From positions 1 to 64,000 of the forward strand of contig DAIOCN010000006.1 of assembly GCA_036747295.1 (NCBI GenBank): a stretch of DNA of 64,000 bases, given 5' to 3'. Under the pieces are notes generated by a model. The model made no database searches, was not told the DNA's origin, and saw only the letters and a program-made list of their open reading frames with translations. Source of the DNA: UBA4736 sp002404015 (lineage in GTDB: Bacteria > Chloroflexota > Dormibacteria > Dormibacterales > Dormibacteraceae). Shown here one piece after another: positions 49,284 to 59,948 of the stretch. The position numbers and the translations under genes were made by a program. Positions within the stretch are counted from its first letter, which is position 1. Each line of letters opens with the position of its first letter.

Positions 49284-49864
49284 CCGAGCAGGCCTTTGGA
49301 GGACGGGATCTCGCCGCCCCCCAGCGACATGGCCGAGCGAAGGGCGAGGCCCAGGGCCTTGGAGGCCGACTCCGCGATGTGGTGGCGGTTGCGGCCCCGG
49401 ATGAGGTCGACGTGGATGGTGGCGCCGGCGTGGATCGAGAAAGCGCGCCACCACTCCTCCAGCGTCTCGCTCTCGAGGCTCCCGATCCGGCCCTTCAGGG
49501 GCAGGTTGTACGAGAGGAACGGCCGCTTGCCGAGATCGATCACGACCCGGCTCAGCGACTCGTCGAGCGGCGCGTAAGCGGTCGCGAAGCGCGCGATCCC
49601 CTTCCGGTCGCCGAGCGCCTGGGAGAGCGCCTGCCCGATCACGATGCCCGCGTCCTCCATCAGGTGGTGGGGATCGACCCGGACGTCGCCGGCGCCCTTG
49701 AAGGCCAGGTCGAAGGCGCCGTAGCGGGCGACCTGCTCCAGCATGTGGTCGAGGAAGGGCAAGCCGCTGGCGACCTCGATGCGCTTGCCGGCGTCCAGCT
49801 TCACCTCGCACTCGATCTGGGTCTCCCGGCTGTGCCGGCTGACCAGCGCGGCTCTATCGCTCAT
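49280..49864 (-). CDS. hisB: Imidazoleglycerol-phosphate dehydratase
   Basis: 194 aa, the monofunctional dehydratase (no phosphatase domain). The manganese-binding motifs are PFLDHMLEQ, DPHHLMEDAG, the FSIHAG block and GRNRHHIAES. It removes water from imidazole glycerol phosphate. ATG 49864 lies inside the end of hisD. The histidinol-phosphate phosphatase and HisC must be encoded elsewhere. Confidence 0.94.
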   Translation of the reverse strand: MSDRAALVSRHSRETQIECEVKLDAGKRIEVASGLPFLDHMLEQVARYGAFDLAFKGAGDVRVDPHHLMEDAGIVIGQALSQALGDRKGIARFATAYAPLDESLSRVVIDLGKRPFLSYNLPLKGRIGSLESETLEEWWRAFSIHAGATIHVDLIRGRNRHHIAESASKALGLALRSAMSLGGGEIPSSKGLLG

Positions 49865-51134
49865 CTTGCATTCGCACCTCGATCGCGTTGGCATGGGCCG
49901 TCAAGCCCTCCAGGTTGGCCAGGGCCCGGGCGGGCTCCTGGAGCATTTCCAGGTCACCCCTGGTGAGGCTGGCCACGCTCGTTCGCTTGAGGAACGAGTA
50001 GACGCCGAGCGGCGAGGCGAAGCGAGCGGAGCCGGCCGTCGGCAGCGTGTGGTTGGGCCCGATCACGTAGTCGCCCAGCGAGACCGCAGCGTAGGGACCG
50101 ACGAACACGGCCCCCGCATTCTCGACCTGCGCGATCAGGCGTCCGGGGTCCTCGACGATCAGCTCCAGGTGCTCCGGCGCGAAGTCGTTCGACACCTGCA
50201 TGGCCTGCTCCAGCGATTCGGTGAGCACTATGCAGCAGTGGGCGGCGGCCACCACCGCCGCCCGGTCGAGCCGCCGGAGGAGGTCGCTGAACTCCTCCTC
50301 CACCGCGTCCGCGAGGGCCTCGGAGTCAGTCACCAGCAGCGCCCAGGCCATCGGGTCGTGCTCGAGCTGGGAGGCCAGGTCGGCGGCCACGTACTGGGCA
50401 GGAGCGGTGTGGTCGGCCACGACCAGGATCTCGGTCGGGCCGGCCACCGCGTCCACCCCGACAGCGCCGAAGACCTCGCGCTTCGCAAGCGCCACGTAGA
50501 TGTTGCCGGGACCCACGACCACGTCCACGCGAGGGATGGCGGCCGTGCCGTAAGCCAGCGCGGCGACGGCCTGGGCGCCCCCGACCCGATAAACCTCGTC
50601 GGCTCCGGCGATCGCGGCCGCGGCCAGGATCGAGGTGGCCACCGTGCCGTCCCTGTTGGGCGGCGTGGCCAGGGCCACCTCGCGGACCCCGGCCACCCGG
50701 GCCGGAATGACGGCCATCAGCACCGTCGACGGGTACGCGGCCCGCCCACCGGGCACGTACACGCCCGCCCGCCGGACCGGCCGCGTCAGCAGCTTCAGGC
50801 CCGGCGGCCCGCCCACCTCCTCGAACTTCTGGGCCGCGTGGAAGTCGCGGATCCGCTGGGCGGCAAACTCCAGCGCGGCCCGGTCGCCCGCTGGTAGCCG
50901 GCCCAGAGCCTTCGTGAGCTCGGCCGCGGAGACGCGGAAGGACTCGCCTTCGGCCGGCGCCCAGCCGTCGAAGCGCTCGCTGTACTCCCGCAGGGCGGCG
51001 TCACCCTCGCCGGCGACCCGCCGGCAGATCTCCTGGACCGCGGACCGCTGCTCCGCCGTCCCGCCCAGGTCGAGACGGCGCCGGCTGAGGGGGCTGTCCA
51101 GCCAGTCGCCGACGTTGAAGCGGCTGAGGCTCAC
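49854..51134 (-). CDS. hisD: Histidinol dehydrogenase
   Basis: 426 aa. Zinc and catalytic blocks are present: YVPGGRAAYPSTV, GPGNIYVALAKREVFG, SQLEHDPMA and APEHLEL; the C-terminal GPNHTLPT block is also intact. It oxidises histidinol to histidine in two NAD-linked steps. GTG 51134 overlaps the hisG stop (GTGA). Confidence 0.95.
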   Translation of the reverse strand: MSLSRFNVGDWLDSPLSRRRLDLGGTAEQRSAVQEICRRVAGEGDAALREYSERFDGWAPAEGESFRVSAAELTKALGRLPAGDRAALEFAAQRIRDFHAAQKFEEVGGPPGLKLLTRPVRRAGVYVPGGRAAYPSTVLMAVIPARVAGVREVALATPPNRDGTVATSILAAAAIAGADEVYRVGGAQAVAALAYGTAAIPRVDVVVGPGNIYVALAKREVFGAVGVDAVAGPTEILVVADHTAPAQYVAADLASQLEHDPMAWALLVTDSEALADAVEEEFSDLLRRLDRAAVVAAAHCCIVLTESLEQAMQVSNDFAPEHLELIVEDPGRLIAQVENAGAVFVGPYAAVSLGDYVIGPNHTLPTAGSARFASPLGVYSFLKRTSVASLTRGDLEMLQEPARALANLEGLTAHANAIEVRMQDER

Positions 51135-51757
51135 CTGACGGCCCCCCGGACCCGGCCGACCAGTTCCTGGATCGGCTCCCCGCGGGTCTTGAGGCTGGCC
51201 TGGTTGGCGATCAGCCGCGCCGTCGACCGGCCGACCTCGGCGACGACGCGCAGCCGGTTCTCCTTCAGAGTGCGGCCGGTGGCGGTCAGGTCGACGATGG
51301 CGTCGACGAGACCGACCTGGGGCGCCAGCTCAACCGACCCGTGCAGGCGGACCACCTCGACCGTCTGCCCGAGCGCGTCCATGTACGCGTTGGTGGTGAC
51401 CGGGTACTTGGTGGCGACCCGCAGCGTCGGCGGCCACGTCTCCGGCCCCTGCAGTGGGGAGCCTTCGGGCACCGCCAGCACCATCGTGCAGCCGCCGAAG
51501 TGGAGGTCCAGCAGCTCGTAGTGGGCGCCAGGCGACTCCCAGAGCTGGTCCTTCCCGACCACCCCGAGGTCCACCGCACCGTAGTCCACGTAGGCCGCCA
51601 CGTCGGAAGGCCGCACGAGCACGACCCGGACCCCGTTCTCCTCGACCAGCAGGCGCCGGCCGACCGTCGAGGCCAGGTCGGCGATCCCAGCCCGCTTGAG
51701 CAGGGCCAGGCTGCCCTCCAGCAGGACCCCCGTAGGGAGCGCGATCGAGGCGATCAT
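51131..51757 (-). CDS. hisG: ATP phosphoribosyltransferase, short form
   Basis: 208 aa, the short HisG type that lacks the C-terminal regulatory domain and needs HisZ. Landmarks are IALPTGVLLEGSL, VGKDQLWE and the PRPP loop around VDLTATGRTLKENRL (consensus E/D-x-x-x-TG-T-L). It catalyses the first step of histidine synthesis. ATG 51757 is 8 nt after the hisZ stop. Confidence 0.93.
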   Translation of the reverse strand: MIASIALPTGVLLEGSLALLKRAGIADLASTVGRRLLVEENGVRVVLVRPSDVAAYVDYGAVDLGVVGKDQLWESPGAHYELLDLHFGGCTMVLAVPEGSPLQGPETWPPTLRVATKYPVTTNAYMDALGQTVEVVRLHGSVELAPQVGLVDAIVDLTATGRTLKENRLRVVAEVGRSTARLIANQASLKTRGEPIQELVGRVRGAVR

Positions 51758-51764
51758 CGTCCGC

Positions 51765-53021
51765 TCATGAGACCTCGGACCCTGCCAGGCGGCCGACGAC
51801 CTGGGCACCGGGCAGCCGGCGCAGGCGGCCGTCACCCCCCACCCAGCTCAGCTTGGCCCCGGTGGCACAGTGGACGAGGTTGGCGGCTCCGATCGTCTTC
51901 CGCCACTCGCGGGCCGAGGCGAGCCCGCGCGGCTCGGTGTCGACGACCGCCCGCATCCCGAAAAGGCGCAGCGAGGAGCCCAGGCGCAGCGCCTCCGGGA
52001 GGCCGGCCCGAGTCCAGGCGACGGCGGCGTCCAGCCGGGGCAGCGCCCCCGCGCCGTCCCGCGATAGCAGCTCGCTGACCAGGTCCAGCTGGACCACGAA
52101 GCCGGTGGCCGGCGCGGGCCGGCCGAACCGTGCCAGCAGGCGGTCGTAGCGGCCGCCCTGGGCGAGCGGGCGGCCCAGGTCGGGGCCGTAGCCCTCGAAG
52201 ATCACGCCCGTGTAGTAGTCGAAGTCCCGGATGGCGCCCAGGTCGAGGTTCACTGAGCCGCCCAGGCCGTGAGCGCCCAGCAGCTCGTGGACCCGGGCCA
52301 GCTCCGCCAGGGCCCGCTCCGAGCGGCGGTTCTGGACCAGCTTGCCGGCCGCCTCCAGAATCTCCACCCCGCCGCGCAGGGCCGGGAAGCGGAGCAGCAG
52401 CTCGTGCTCGGCGCTGCGCAGGGGAGTCTCGGCGATGATCGCCTCCAGCGCCACGAAGTCCCGGCTTCCGAGGGCCGCCTTGATGCCGGCCTTGACGTCG
52501 CCGGGCAGCTTGAGCCCGTCCAGCAGGCCCTGGAAGAACTCCGAGTGACCGACGTCCACCTGGTAGCGGCGGAGCCCGGCCGCGTCCAGGCAGCGGACGG
52601 CCATGGCGATCACCTCCGCGTCGGCAGCCGCGCCGGCGGCCCCGATCAGCTCGGCCCCGACCTGGTGGCGCTCGCGGGGGCGGGCGAAGCGGCCGGGCTC
52701 GTTGCTAACGACCGGCCCGGCGTAGCAGAGCCGCAGCGGGAGGGGCGCCGAGCGCAGCTTGCCGGCCGCCAGCCGGGCGACCGGTATGGTCCGCTCGCCG
52801 ACCAGGCCGAGCACGGAGCCATCGCCATCGGTGAGCTTGAACAGCCGCTGCCGCTGCTCCGCCTCCAGCCCCAGGGCGAGGACGTCCAGCCTCTCGACGG
52901 TCGGTGTGACGACGAAGCGGTAGCCCCAGCGGCGCATCTCGGCCAGGAGCGCCTCCTGGGTGGCGCGCATGGCTTCGGCCTCGGCGGGGAGAAGGTCCCG
53001 GAAGCCGGGGACGCCGCTCAC
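51765..53021 (-). CDS. hisZ: HisZ, regulatory subunit of ATP phosphoribosyltransferase
   Basis: 418 aa, a HisRS-like paralogue without the anticodon domain function. It begins VPGFRDLLPAEAEAMR, has the class II core (GERTIPVARL, RLCYAGPVV, RHQVGAELIG) and RDFDYYTGVIFEGYG. The pairing with a short hisG directly downstream supports HisZ over a true HisRS. It gives histidine feedback control to the HisG-HisZ octamer. The GTG 53021 abuts a GGGAGG stretch, closer than usual for a ribosome binding site. Confidence 0.88.
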   Translation of the reverse strand: MSGVPGFRDLLPAEAEAMRATQEALLAEMRRWGYRFVVTPTVERLDVLALGLEAEQRQRLFKLTDGDGSVLGLVGERTIPVARLAAGKLRSAPLPLRLCYAGPVVSNEPGRFARPRERHQVGAELIGAAGAAADAEVIAMAVRCLDAAGLRRYQVDVGHSEFFQGLLDGLKLPGDVKAGIKAALGSRDFVALEAIIAETPLRSAEHELLLRFPALRGGVEILEAAGKLVQNRRSERALAELARVHELLGAHGLGGSVNLDLGAIRDFDYYTGVIFEGYGPDLGRPLAQGGRYDRLLARFGRPAPATGFVVQLDLVSELLSRDGAGALPRLDAAVAWTRAGLPEALRLGSSLRLFGMRAVVDTEPRGLASAREWRKTIGAANLVHCATGAKLSWVGGDGRLRRLPGAQVVGRLAGSEVS

Positions 53022-53071
53022 CCTCCCGCTGCCGTCAGCGGCCTGGGTGAAGGTACCTCCCGGACTCGCGG

Positions 53072-53956
53072 CTACTTGCCCTCATCCTCATCCTCTTCAT
53101 CTGACGCATCGTCGGCCGCCTCGTCCGAGAAGTCGACTGATTCGCTGTCGTCGTCCTCCTCGACCTCGTGCAGGCCCTCCTCCAGGTCCATGGTGGCTTC
53201 CGCGGCGCCCCCGCCCCCGTTCATGTCGTCGTCGTCATCCGACGCGAAGGCCTCCGGGTCTCGCGAGAGCAGGCTCTCCTTCGTGTAGGGCCGGAATTCC
53301 ACCTCCCGCTTGCGCACGATCGGGAAGCTGGGCTTGCCCTGGAACTTGGGGTCCTGGTAGGTCTCGCGAACGATCATCTTGACCGTGGAGCCCTCACAGG
53401 ACGTAACGCCCGCCTGGTACCGGTTGCCGCCCTGGATGAACTTGATCAGCCGGCGGGCCAGCTTGGCCTCCAGCGTTCCCAGGCGGATGCCGCGGACCGT
53501 GTCCACCTCGATGCCGTCGCCGTTGACTCGCAGCTCCGCGACGTCGCCGGCCTGGACCTTGCTGCAGACATCGCCGTCGACCGCCTTCAGGCTCGCCGTG
53601 GCGGTTTTGCCCATCTCTTCGACGAATAGGTTCAGGTCCACCCTGGAGGGACCGCCGCGGAGGCTGCCTTTGTGCTGGAGCAGGACGTCCAGCTTGCTCG
53701 AGTTCTTCTGCGCGACCGTGTTCTGAGGGTTGATCTTCAGGCTGGCCTCGTAGGCCGCCTTGGCGTCCGCCAGCCGGCCCAGCTCAGTCAGCGCCTTGCC
53801 CAGCCGGTTCTGGGCGGTGTCGTCCGGCCCGAAATTGTCCAGGATGAACTGGTTCAGCTCCACCGCCTCGTCCCAGTTGCCCGCGATGGCCATCTGCACG
53901 GCCTCGTCTACGTACTGGGAACGGGGCTTGAGGGGCTCCGCGGTGTCGATCGTCAA
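53072..53956 (-). CDS. TPR-repeat protein with acidic tail
   Basis: 294 aa. N-terminal TPR helices (AVQMAIAGNWDEAVELNQFIL, NRLGKALTELGRLADAKAAYEASLKINP) are followed by an all-beta looking middle region (VQAGDVAELRVNGDGIEVD) and a tail of ~60 residues that is almost entirely Asp, Glu and Ser. TTG 53956 has AGGAG 8 nt upstream and TATACT lies further up. It probably mediates protein interactions; the exact family is not recognised. It is divergent from the first liv gene. Confidence 0.65.
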   Translation of the reverse strand: MTIDTAEPLKPRSQYVDEAVQMAIAGNWDEAVELNQFILDNFGPDDTAQNRLGKALTELGRLADAKAAYEASLKINPQNTVAQKNSSKLDVLLQHKGSLRGGPSRVDLNLFVEEMGKTATASLKAVDGDVCSKVQAGDVAELRVNGDGIEVDTVRGIRLGTLEAKLARRLIKFIQGGNRYQAGVTSCEGSTVKMIVRETYQDPKFQGKPSFPIVRKREVEFRPYTKESLLSRDPEAFASDDDDDMNGGGGAAEATMDLEEGLHEVEEDDDSESVDFSDEAADDASDEEDEDEGK

Positions 53957-54008
53957 AGCACGCGCTCCTAAGAGGTGGAGAGGGATCGGCCTCTGGGCCG
54001 GTTTTCAG

Positions 54009-54014
54009 AGTATA
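54009..54014 (-). promoter_or_regulatory. Putative -10 (TATACT) of the TPR gene
   Basis: TATACT on the minus strand lies about 50 bp before the TTG start, in the short divergent region shared with the first binding-protein gene. Confidence 0.35.
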
Positions 54015-54058
54015 CGAACTGCCCGAGCTCGGTGTTTCGGTAACGTCAAGCGCGGCAC

Positions 54059-55321
54059 ATGAGGGTTGGTTGGAAGGTGTTCGCCCTGCTTGTCCAACCG
54101 TTCGTGCTGGCGGCCGCCTGCAGCGGCGGAACCGGACCGGCAGGTCTCCCCGGGCCGGACACCAGCAAGGGCGAGATCGTCATCGCCAGCGAGCTGCCGG
54201 CGACCGGGACCGATGGCGCCGGCGGGCGGCCGGCCCAGCAGGGCGCCCAGTTCGCGGTACGGCAGGCGCAGGCCGTAAAAGGCTTCAAGCTCTCCTTCCT
54301 GCCCTTCGACGACGCGGTGAACGGGGTCCACGACCCCCAGAAAGGGGCCCAGAACGTGGCCCAGATGATGGCCGATCCCAGGGTCCTGGGCATGGTCGGG
54401 CCGTTCAACTCGAACGTGGCCCGGGCTGAGATCCCGATCGCCAACCAGGCCTCGCTGGCCATGATCAGCCCCGCCAACATCGACGAGTGCCTGACCCAGG
54501 CCCTCGCGCATTGCTCGCCGAAGCCGGCCTCGCTCAGGCCGACCGGCAAGAACAACTATTTCCGGGTGGTGGCAGCCGACACCTTCCAGGGCCGGGCCAT
54601 GGCCGACTTCGCGGTCGACACTCTGAAAATGGTGAAGGTCGGGGTGTTCTCCGACAACGAGGTGTTCGGCAAGAACGTCGCGGACGGCTTCAACGCCGAG
54701 TTCGCGAAGAAGGGCGGCTCGGTGGTCGCCCACCAGGACTTCGTGTGGACCACCACGGCCGACTTCACACCCTTCCTGAAGGCGGCTCAGGCCGCGGGCG
54801 CCCAGGGGATCTTCGCGGGCGCCACCTCGAACACGAAAGGCTGCCTGGCCCGGGCCCAGATGAAGGGCATCTTCGGCCCGGACGCCTACTACCTGGGCCC
54901 CGACGCGATCGCGGACAGCCAGTGCCTGGCCCAGGCCGGCGACCTGGCCACCGATCGGATGTACTCGAGCAGCGGGATCCCCGACGCCACCCGGAGCCCG
55001 GACGCGGCGCCGGTCGTGGACGCCTACAGGAAGGCCTTCCCGAAGATCGACGACGTGGGGACGTTCACCTTCACCGCCTATGACTGCGCCCGGGTGCTGA
55101 TCGACGCGATCGGGCGGGCGATCGACGCCAACGCCGGTCGGGCCCCTTCCCGGCAACAGGTCCTGGAGGCCGTGGCGACGACCAGGAACCTGAAGCTGCT
55201 GGGCGGGATCTACTCGTTCGACGCGAACGGGGATCCTGCCAGCCCGGTGCTGGCCATCTACCAGGCCAAGGCCCCCGACTGGGTCTTCGCGAAGCAATTT
55301 CAGCTGCCCGCAGCGCCCTGA
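54059..55321 (+). CDS. livJ: Branched-chain amino-acid ABC transporter, binding lipoprotein 1
   Basis: 420 aa. The N-terminus has a lipoprotein signal ending in a VLAAAC lipobox, so the protein is membrane-anchored outside. The body is a type I periplasmic-binding fold with GVHDPQKG, GMVGPFNSNVARAEIPIANQ and FSDNEVFGKNVADGF. It shares these blocks with the next gene, of which it is a clear paralogue. Ligand may be branched-chain amino acids, amides or urea; family annotation only. No Shine-Dalgarno precedes ATG 54059. Confidence 0.85.
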   Translation: MRVGWKVFALLVQPFVLAAACSGGTGPAGLPGPDTSKGEIVIASELPATGTDGAGGRPAQQGAQFAVRQAQAVKGFKLSFLPFDDAVNGVHDPQKGAQNVAQMMADPRVLGMVGPFNSNVARAEIPIANQASLAMISPANIDECLTQALAHCSPKPASLRPTGKNNYFRVVAADTFQGRAMADFAVDTLKMVKVGVFSDNEVFGKNVADGFNAEFAKKGGSVVAHQDFVWTTTADFTPFLKAAQAAGAQGIFAGATSNTKGCLARAQMKGIFGPDAYYLGPDAIADSQCLAQAGDLATDRMYSSSGIPDATRSPDAAPVVDAYRKAFPKIDDVGTFTFTAYDCARVLIDAIGRAIDANAGRAPSRQQVLEAVATTRNLKLLGGIYSFDANGDPASPVLAIYQAKAPDWVFAKQFQLPAAP

Positions 55322-55348
55322 ACGACTCGGGGGCCAGGCAGCCCGAGC

Positions 55349-55377
55349 TTGACACTTGGCGTTCGCGTGCCCATCCT
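55349..55377 (+). promoter_or_regulatory. Possible promoter for the second binding protein
   Basis: TTGACA at 55349-55354 is followed after 17 bp by CATCCT, a weak -10. It would give a leader of about 130 nt that includes an inverted repeat CTCGCCC/GGGCGAG. Suggests the second lipoprotein has its own promoter. Confidence 0.3.
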
Positions 55378-55511
55378 GTGACCCGGAGTAGTAGGTAGCC
55401 GCACGCGCGGCTGTCCCTTCGTCGGCGCACTCTCGCCCCGGGTTCCGGGAAGAGGGCGAGGGGCAAATGAGGCGACAGGCCGCCTCGAAATCATCCTCAA
55501 GGGGGAAACGA

Positions 55512-56780
55512 ATGACCCGAATCCGTAGGTTCAGGTCCTTTTCGCTGATCGCGGGCACGGCTTTGGTGGCCCTCGCCTGCGGTGGCAACAGCGGCGGGAC
55601 CAGCACCGGCAGCACCGATACCAGCAAAGGCGAGATCAAGGTCGCCGCGGACTACCCGTCTTCGGGCAACGATGCCTCGGACGGAATCCCGGAGACCAAC
55701 GGCGCCGCCTTCGCCGTCACCCAGACGAAGGCGATCAAGGGCTTCAAGCTGACGTTCGTGCCCTTCGACGACACGGTAAACGGTGTCCACGACCCGCAGA
55801 AGGGCGTCCAGAACATCACCCAGATGGTCTCCGATCCCAAGATCCTCGGCATGGTCGGGCCCAACAACTCGAACGTGGCCCGCGCCGAGATCCCCGTCGC
55901 CAACCAGGAGCACCTGGCGATGATCAGCCCGGCCAACACGAACGAGTGCCTCACGCAGACCTTCCCGTACTGCGACCCGCAGCCGAGCGCTCTCCGGCCG
56001 GCCCAGCCCAACAACTATTTCCGGATCGCCGCATCCGACACTTTCCAGGGGCCGGCCATGGCCGACTTCATCGTCACCACCCTGGGCAAGAAGAAGGTCG
56101 CGATCTTCTCCGACAACGAGACCTTCGGCAAGGGCGTCGCGGACAACTTCGCCAAGGAGCTCATCAAGAAGGGCGGCTCCGTGGCCGTCCGGCAGGACTT
56201 CGACTGGAAGTCGACCGCCGACTTCCGCCCCTTCCTGAACCAGGCCAAGGCGGCCGGGGCAGAGGCGATCTACGCCGGCGCCACCTCGGCGACCAAGGGC
56301 TGCATCCCCCGCGCGCAGATGAAGGCCATCTTCACGACCGACATCCCGTTCACCGGTCCTGACGGCATCGACAACAGCCAGTGCATCACGGACTCCGGCG
56401 ACAACGCGCAGAACCTCTACGCGACCTCAGCCGGCGGCAACGCCGACACCAACCCGGACGCCAAGGCGACCACCGACGCGTACAAGGCCGCGTATCCCAA
56501 GAAGACAGACCTCGGCGCCTACACCTTCGCCTCATACGACTGCATGGCGATCCTGATCAACGCCATCGGGCGCGCGATCGACGCCAACGGCGGCAAGATG
56601 CCGACCCGCACGCAGGTCGTCCAGGCGATAGCCAAGACCAGCAACTTGAAGGGTCTTACCGGGACGGTGAGCTTCACCGCGGCCGGTGACCCCACGGCGC
56701 CGATCATGTCCATTTACCAGACGAAGGGCAGTCCGCTGGACTGGGTCTTCATCAAGCAGTTCGCCGCCAGCGGAGCCTAA
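55512..56780 (+). CDS. livJ: Branched-chain amino-acid ABC transporter, binding lipoprotein 2
   Basis: 422 aa from ATG 55512, with GGGGGAAA upstream. The signal ends in a LVALAC lipobox followed by a Gly/Ser/Thr-rich linker. The binding fold matches its upstream neighbour closely (GVHDPQKG, NNSNVARAEIPVANQ, FSDNETFGKGVADNF) but the ligand-side residues differ, so the two may have different specificities. A strong terminator follows immediately, which would make this a highly expressed stand-alone transcript with partial read-through to livH. Confidence 0.87.
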   Translation: MTRIRRFRSFSLIAGTALVALACGGNSGGTSTGSTDTSKGEIKVAADYPSSGNDASDGIPETNGAAFAVTQTKAIKGFKLTFVPFDDTVNGVHDPQKGVQNITQMVSDPKILGMVGPNNSNVARAEIPVANQEHLAMISPANTNECLTQTFPYCDPQPSALRPAQPNNYFRIAASDTFQGPAMADFIVTTLGKKKVAIFSDNETFGKGVADNFAKELIKKGGSVAVRQDFDWKSTADFRPFLNQAKAAGAEAIYAGATSATKGCIPRAQMKAIFTTDIPFTGPDGIDNSQCITDSGDNAQNLYATSAGGNADTNPDAKATTDAYKAAYPKKTDLGAYTFASYDCMAILINAIGRAIDANGGKMPTRTQVVQAIAKTSNLKGLTGTVSFTAAGDPTAPIMSIYQTKGSPLDWVFIKQFAASGA

Positions 56781-56794
56781 AGGCTAGTAACTGA

Positions 56795-56826
56795 AGGAGG
56801 GGGCGCGTTCGCCCCCTCCTTTTTTT
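56795..56826 (+). terminator. Intrinsic terminator between binding protein 2 and livH
   Basis: An 11-bp stem (AGGAGGGGGCG/CGCCCCCTCCT) with loop CGTT is followed by seven T. It lies 15 nt after the stop codon and just before livH, so it probably sets the ratio of binding protein to membrane subunits. Confidence 0.9.
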
Positions 56827-56847
56827 GTGTATAAGGGGAAGCTGCAG

Positions 56848-57896
56848 ATGGGAGTCCTAGGGGGGGCGCTCCGCGCCAGGCAGGGTGTGCTGAGCGGCAA
56901 GATCAGCGGCCCCCTGATGAACGGCGTGCTCGGCCTCCTGGTGCTGGCCGCCGCGGTCGCCCTGCTCCGGCAGATCGTCAAAGCCGGCCCCACATACTTC
57001 GTTCAGATCTTCACGTACGGGATCGCCAATGGCTCGATCTACGCCCTGATCGCGCTCGGCTACACCATGGTCTACGGCATCATCGAGCTGATCAACTTCG
57101 CCCACGGCGACGTCTTCACCCTGGGCGCGTTCATCTCGCTGCCGCTGTTTCCGCTCTTCGGGATCAGGTCCGACGGCTTCAGCTGGGGCATCGTTTTGCC
57201 CCTCCTGGGCGTCTTCCTGGTGACGATGGCGCTGTGCGCGGTGGTCAACGTGGCCATCGAGCGGATCGCCTACCGGCCCCTTCGCTACGCGCCCCGGGTG
57301 GCCCCCCTGATCACCGCGATCGGGATGTCATTCGTACTCGAGGGCATCATGTTCATCTGGCGGGGCCCCTTCTACATCCGCTACCCGGACCTGCTACCGG
57401 AAACCCGGATCCCGCTCGGGGGCGGGGCCTCACTGGGGGTGAAGGACATCATCGTGATCGCGCTGGCCGTGGTCCTGGCCGTGGCGCTCAGCCTCTTCAT
57501 CACCCGCTCCAAGCTGGGCAAGGCCATGCGCGCCACGGCCCAGGATCGCGACGCCGCGCAGCTGATGGGCATCGACATCAATCGCACGATCGCCGCGACC
57601 TTCTTCATCGGCGCCGCGCTGGCCGGCGCGGGCGGAATCATCTTCGGCCTCTACTTCAACAGCGTCGAGTTCGACCTCGGCTTCTCGGCCGGGCTGGTCG
57701 CCTTCACTGCCGCTGTCTTCGGCGGCATCGGCAACATCACGGGGGCCGCCCTCGGCGGCCTGGTCATCGGGATGCTGGCGTCCTTCAGCGACGGCTACTT
57801 CGAGACCAAGTGGACCCAGGTGGTGATATTCGGGATCCTGATCCTGGTCCTGGTCTTCCGGCCCACCGGGCTGCTGGGCACGGCGGTGCCGGAGAA

Positions 57897-57900
<4 letters not shown>
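56848..57900 (+). CDS. livH: ABC transporter permease LivH
   Basis: 350 aa. About eight to nine membrane helices with the LivH signature IALGYTMVYGIIELINFAHG near the N-terminus and FGGIGNITGAALGGLVIGM near the C-terminus, the segment that meets the ATPase. ATG 56848 has AAGGGGAAG 6-8 nt upstream; a longer frame from 56827 starts inside the terminator T-tract and is rejected. Its stop overlaps the livM start (GTGA). Confidence 0.92.
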
Positions 57901-59116
<1,216 letters not shown>

Positions 59117-59120
<4 letters not shown>

Positions 59121-59884
59121 GCGAGCCCATCCTCAAGCTCGAAGGCGTGAGCAAGCGCTTCGGAGGCCTTCTGGCGGTGGACAGCGTGTCCTTCGACGTC
59201 CCTAAGGGCGAGGTGTTCGCGCTGATCGGGCCCAACGGCGCCGGCAAGACGACCCTGTTCAACTGCATCACGGGCATCTTCGCCCCCACCGAAGGCGCCG
59301 TCATCTTCGAGGGGGCGGACATCGCCGGGGCCAAGCCGCACCGGGCGGCCGCGCTCGGCATCGCGCGGACGTTCCAGAACATCCGGCTGTTCGAGTACAT
59401 GACAGCGCTGGACAACGTGCGCGTCGGCCAGCACTGCCGGATGCACGCAAAGCTGTGGGGCGCCCTCTTCAAGCTCCCGTCCGAGCGGCGGGAGGAGCGC
59501 GAGGTGACGGAGCGGGCGATCGAGCTGCTCCGCTTCGTCGGGATCGAGCGCTTCGCCCACAGCTACGCACGCAACTTGCCCTACGGGCAGCAGCGGCGCC
59601 TCGAGATCGCGCGCGCCCTCGCCACCCGGCCACGTCTCCTGCTGCTGGACGAGCCGGCCGCCGGCTTCACGCCCCAGGAGAAGGTCGAGCTGATGCGGCT
59701 GGTCGAGAAGATCATCGGCGAGGGCATCACCGTGTTCCTGATCGAGCACGACATGAAGGTCGTGATGGGCGCCTCGCAGAAGATCGCGGTCCTGGACCAC
59801 GGCGAGAAGATCGCCGAGGGCCCGCCCGAGGAGGTGCGCGCCAACCCGCGCGTGATCGAGGCGTACCTGGGCAAGTCCGCCTGA
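59117..59884 (+). CDS. livG: ABC transporter ATP-binding protein LivG
   Basis: 255 aa. Walker A GPNGAGKTT, Q-loop in ARTFQNIRLF, signature YGQQRRLEIARAL, Walker B LLLLDEPAAG and the switch His in IEHDMKVVM. The LivG-type insertion between Walker A and signature is present. It powers uptake with LivF, LivH and LivM on the cytoplasmic face. Confidence 0.94.
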
Positions 59885-59948
59885 TGTCACCCGGGGACCC
59901 CGACTTGTCACCCCAAAACATCTGGCGATTTTTGGGGGACCCCGACTG
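59885..59948 (+). repeat. 64-bp repeat-containing spacer between livG and livF
   Basis: GGGGACCCCGACT is repeated at 59893-59905 and 59935-59947, TGTCACCC at 59885-59892 and 59906-59913, and CCCCAAAA/TTTTGGGG (59911-59918, 59930-59937) forms an 8-bp hairpin. All other liv genes from livH to livG overlap, so this looks like an inserted intergenic repeat. Confidence 0.55.

Noticed and set aside
56827..56847. livH starting at GTG 56827
   Set aside because: This GTG directly follows the terminator T-tract and has no ribosome binding site, whereas ATG 56848 does.
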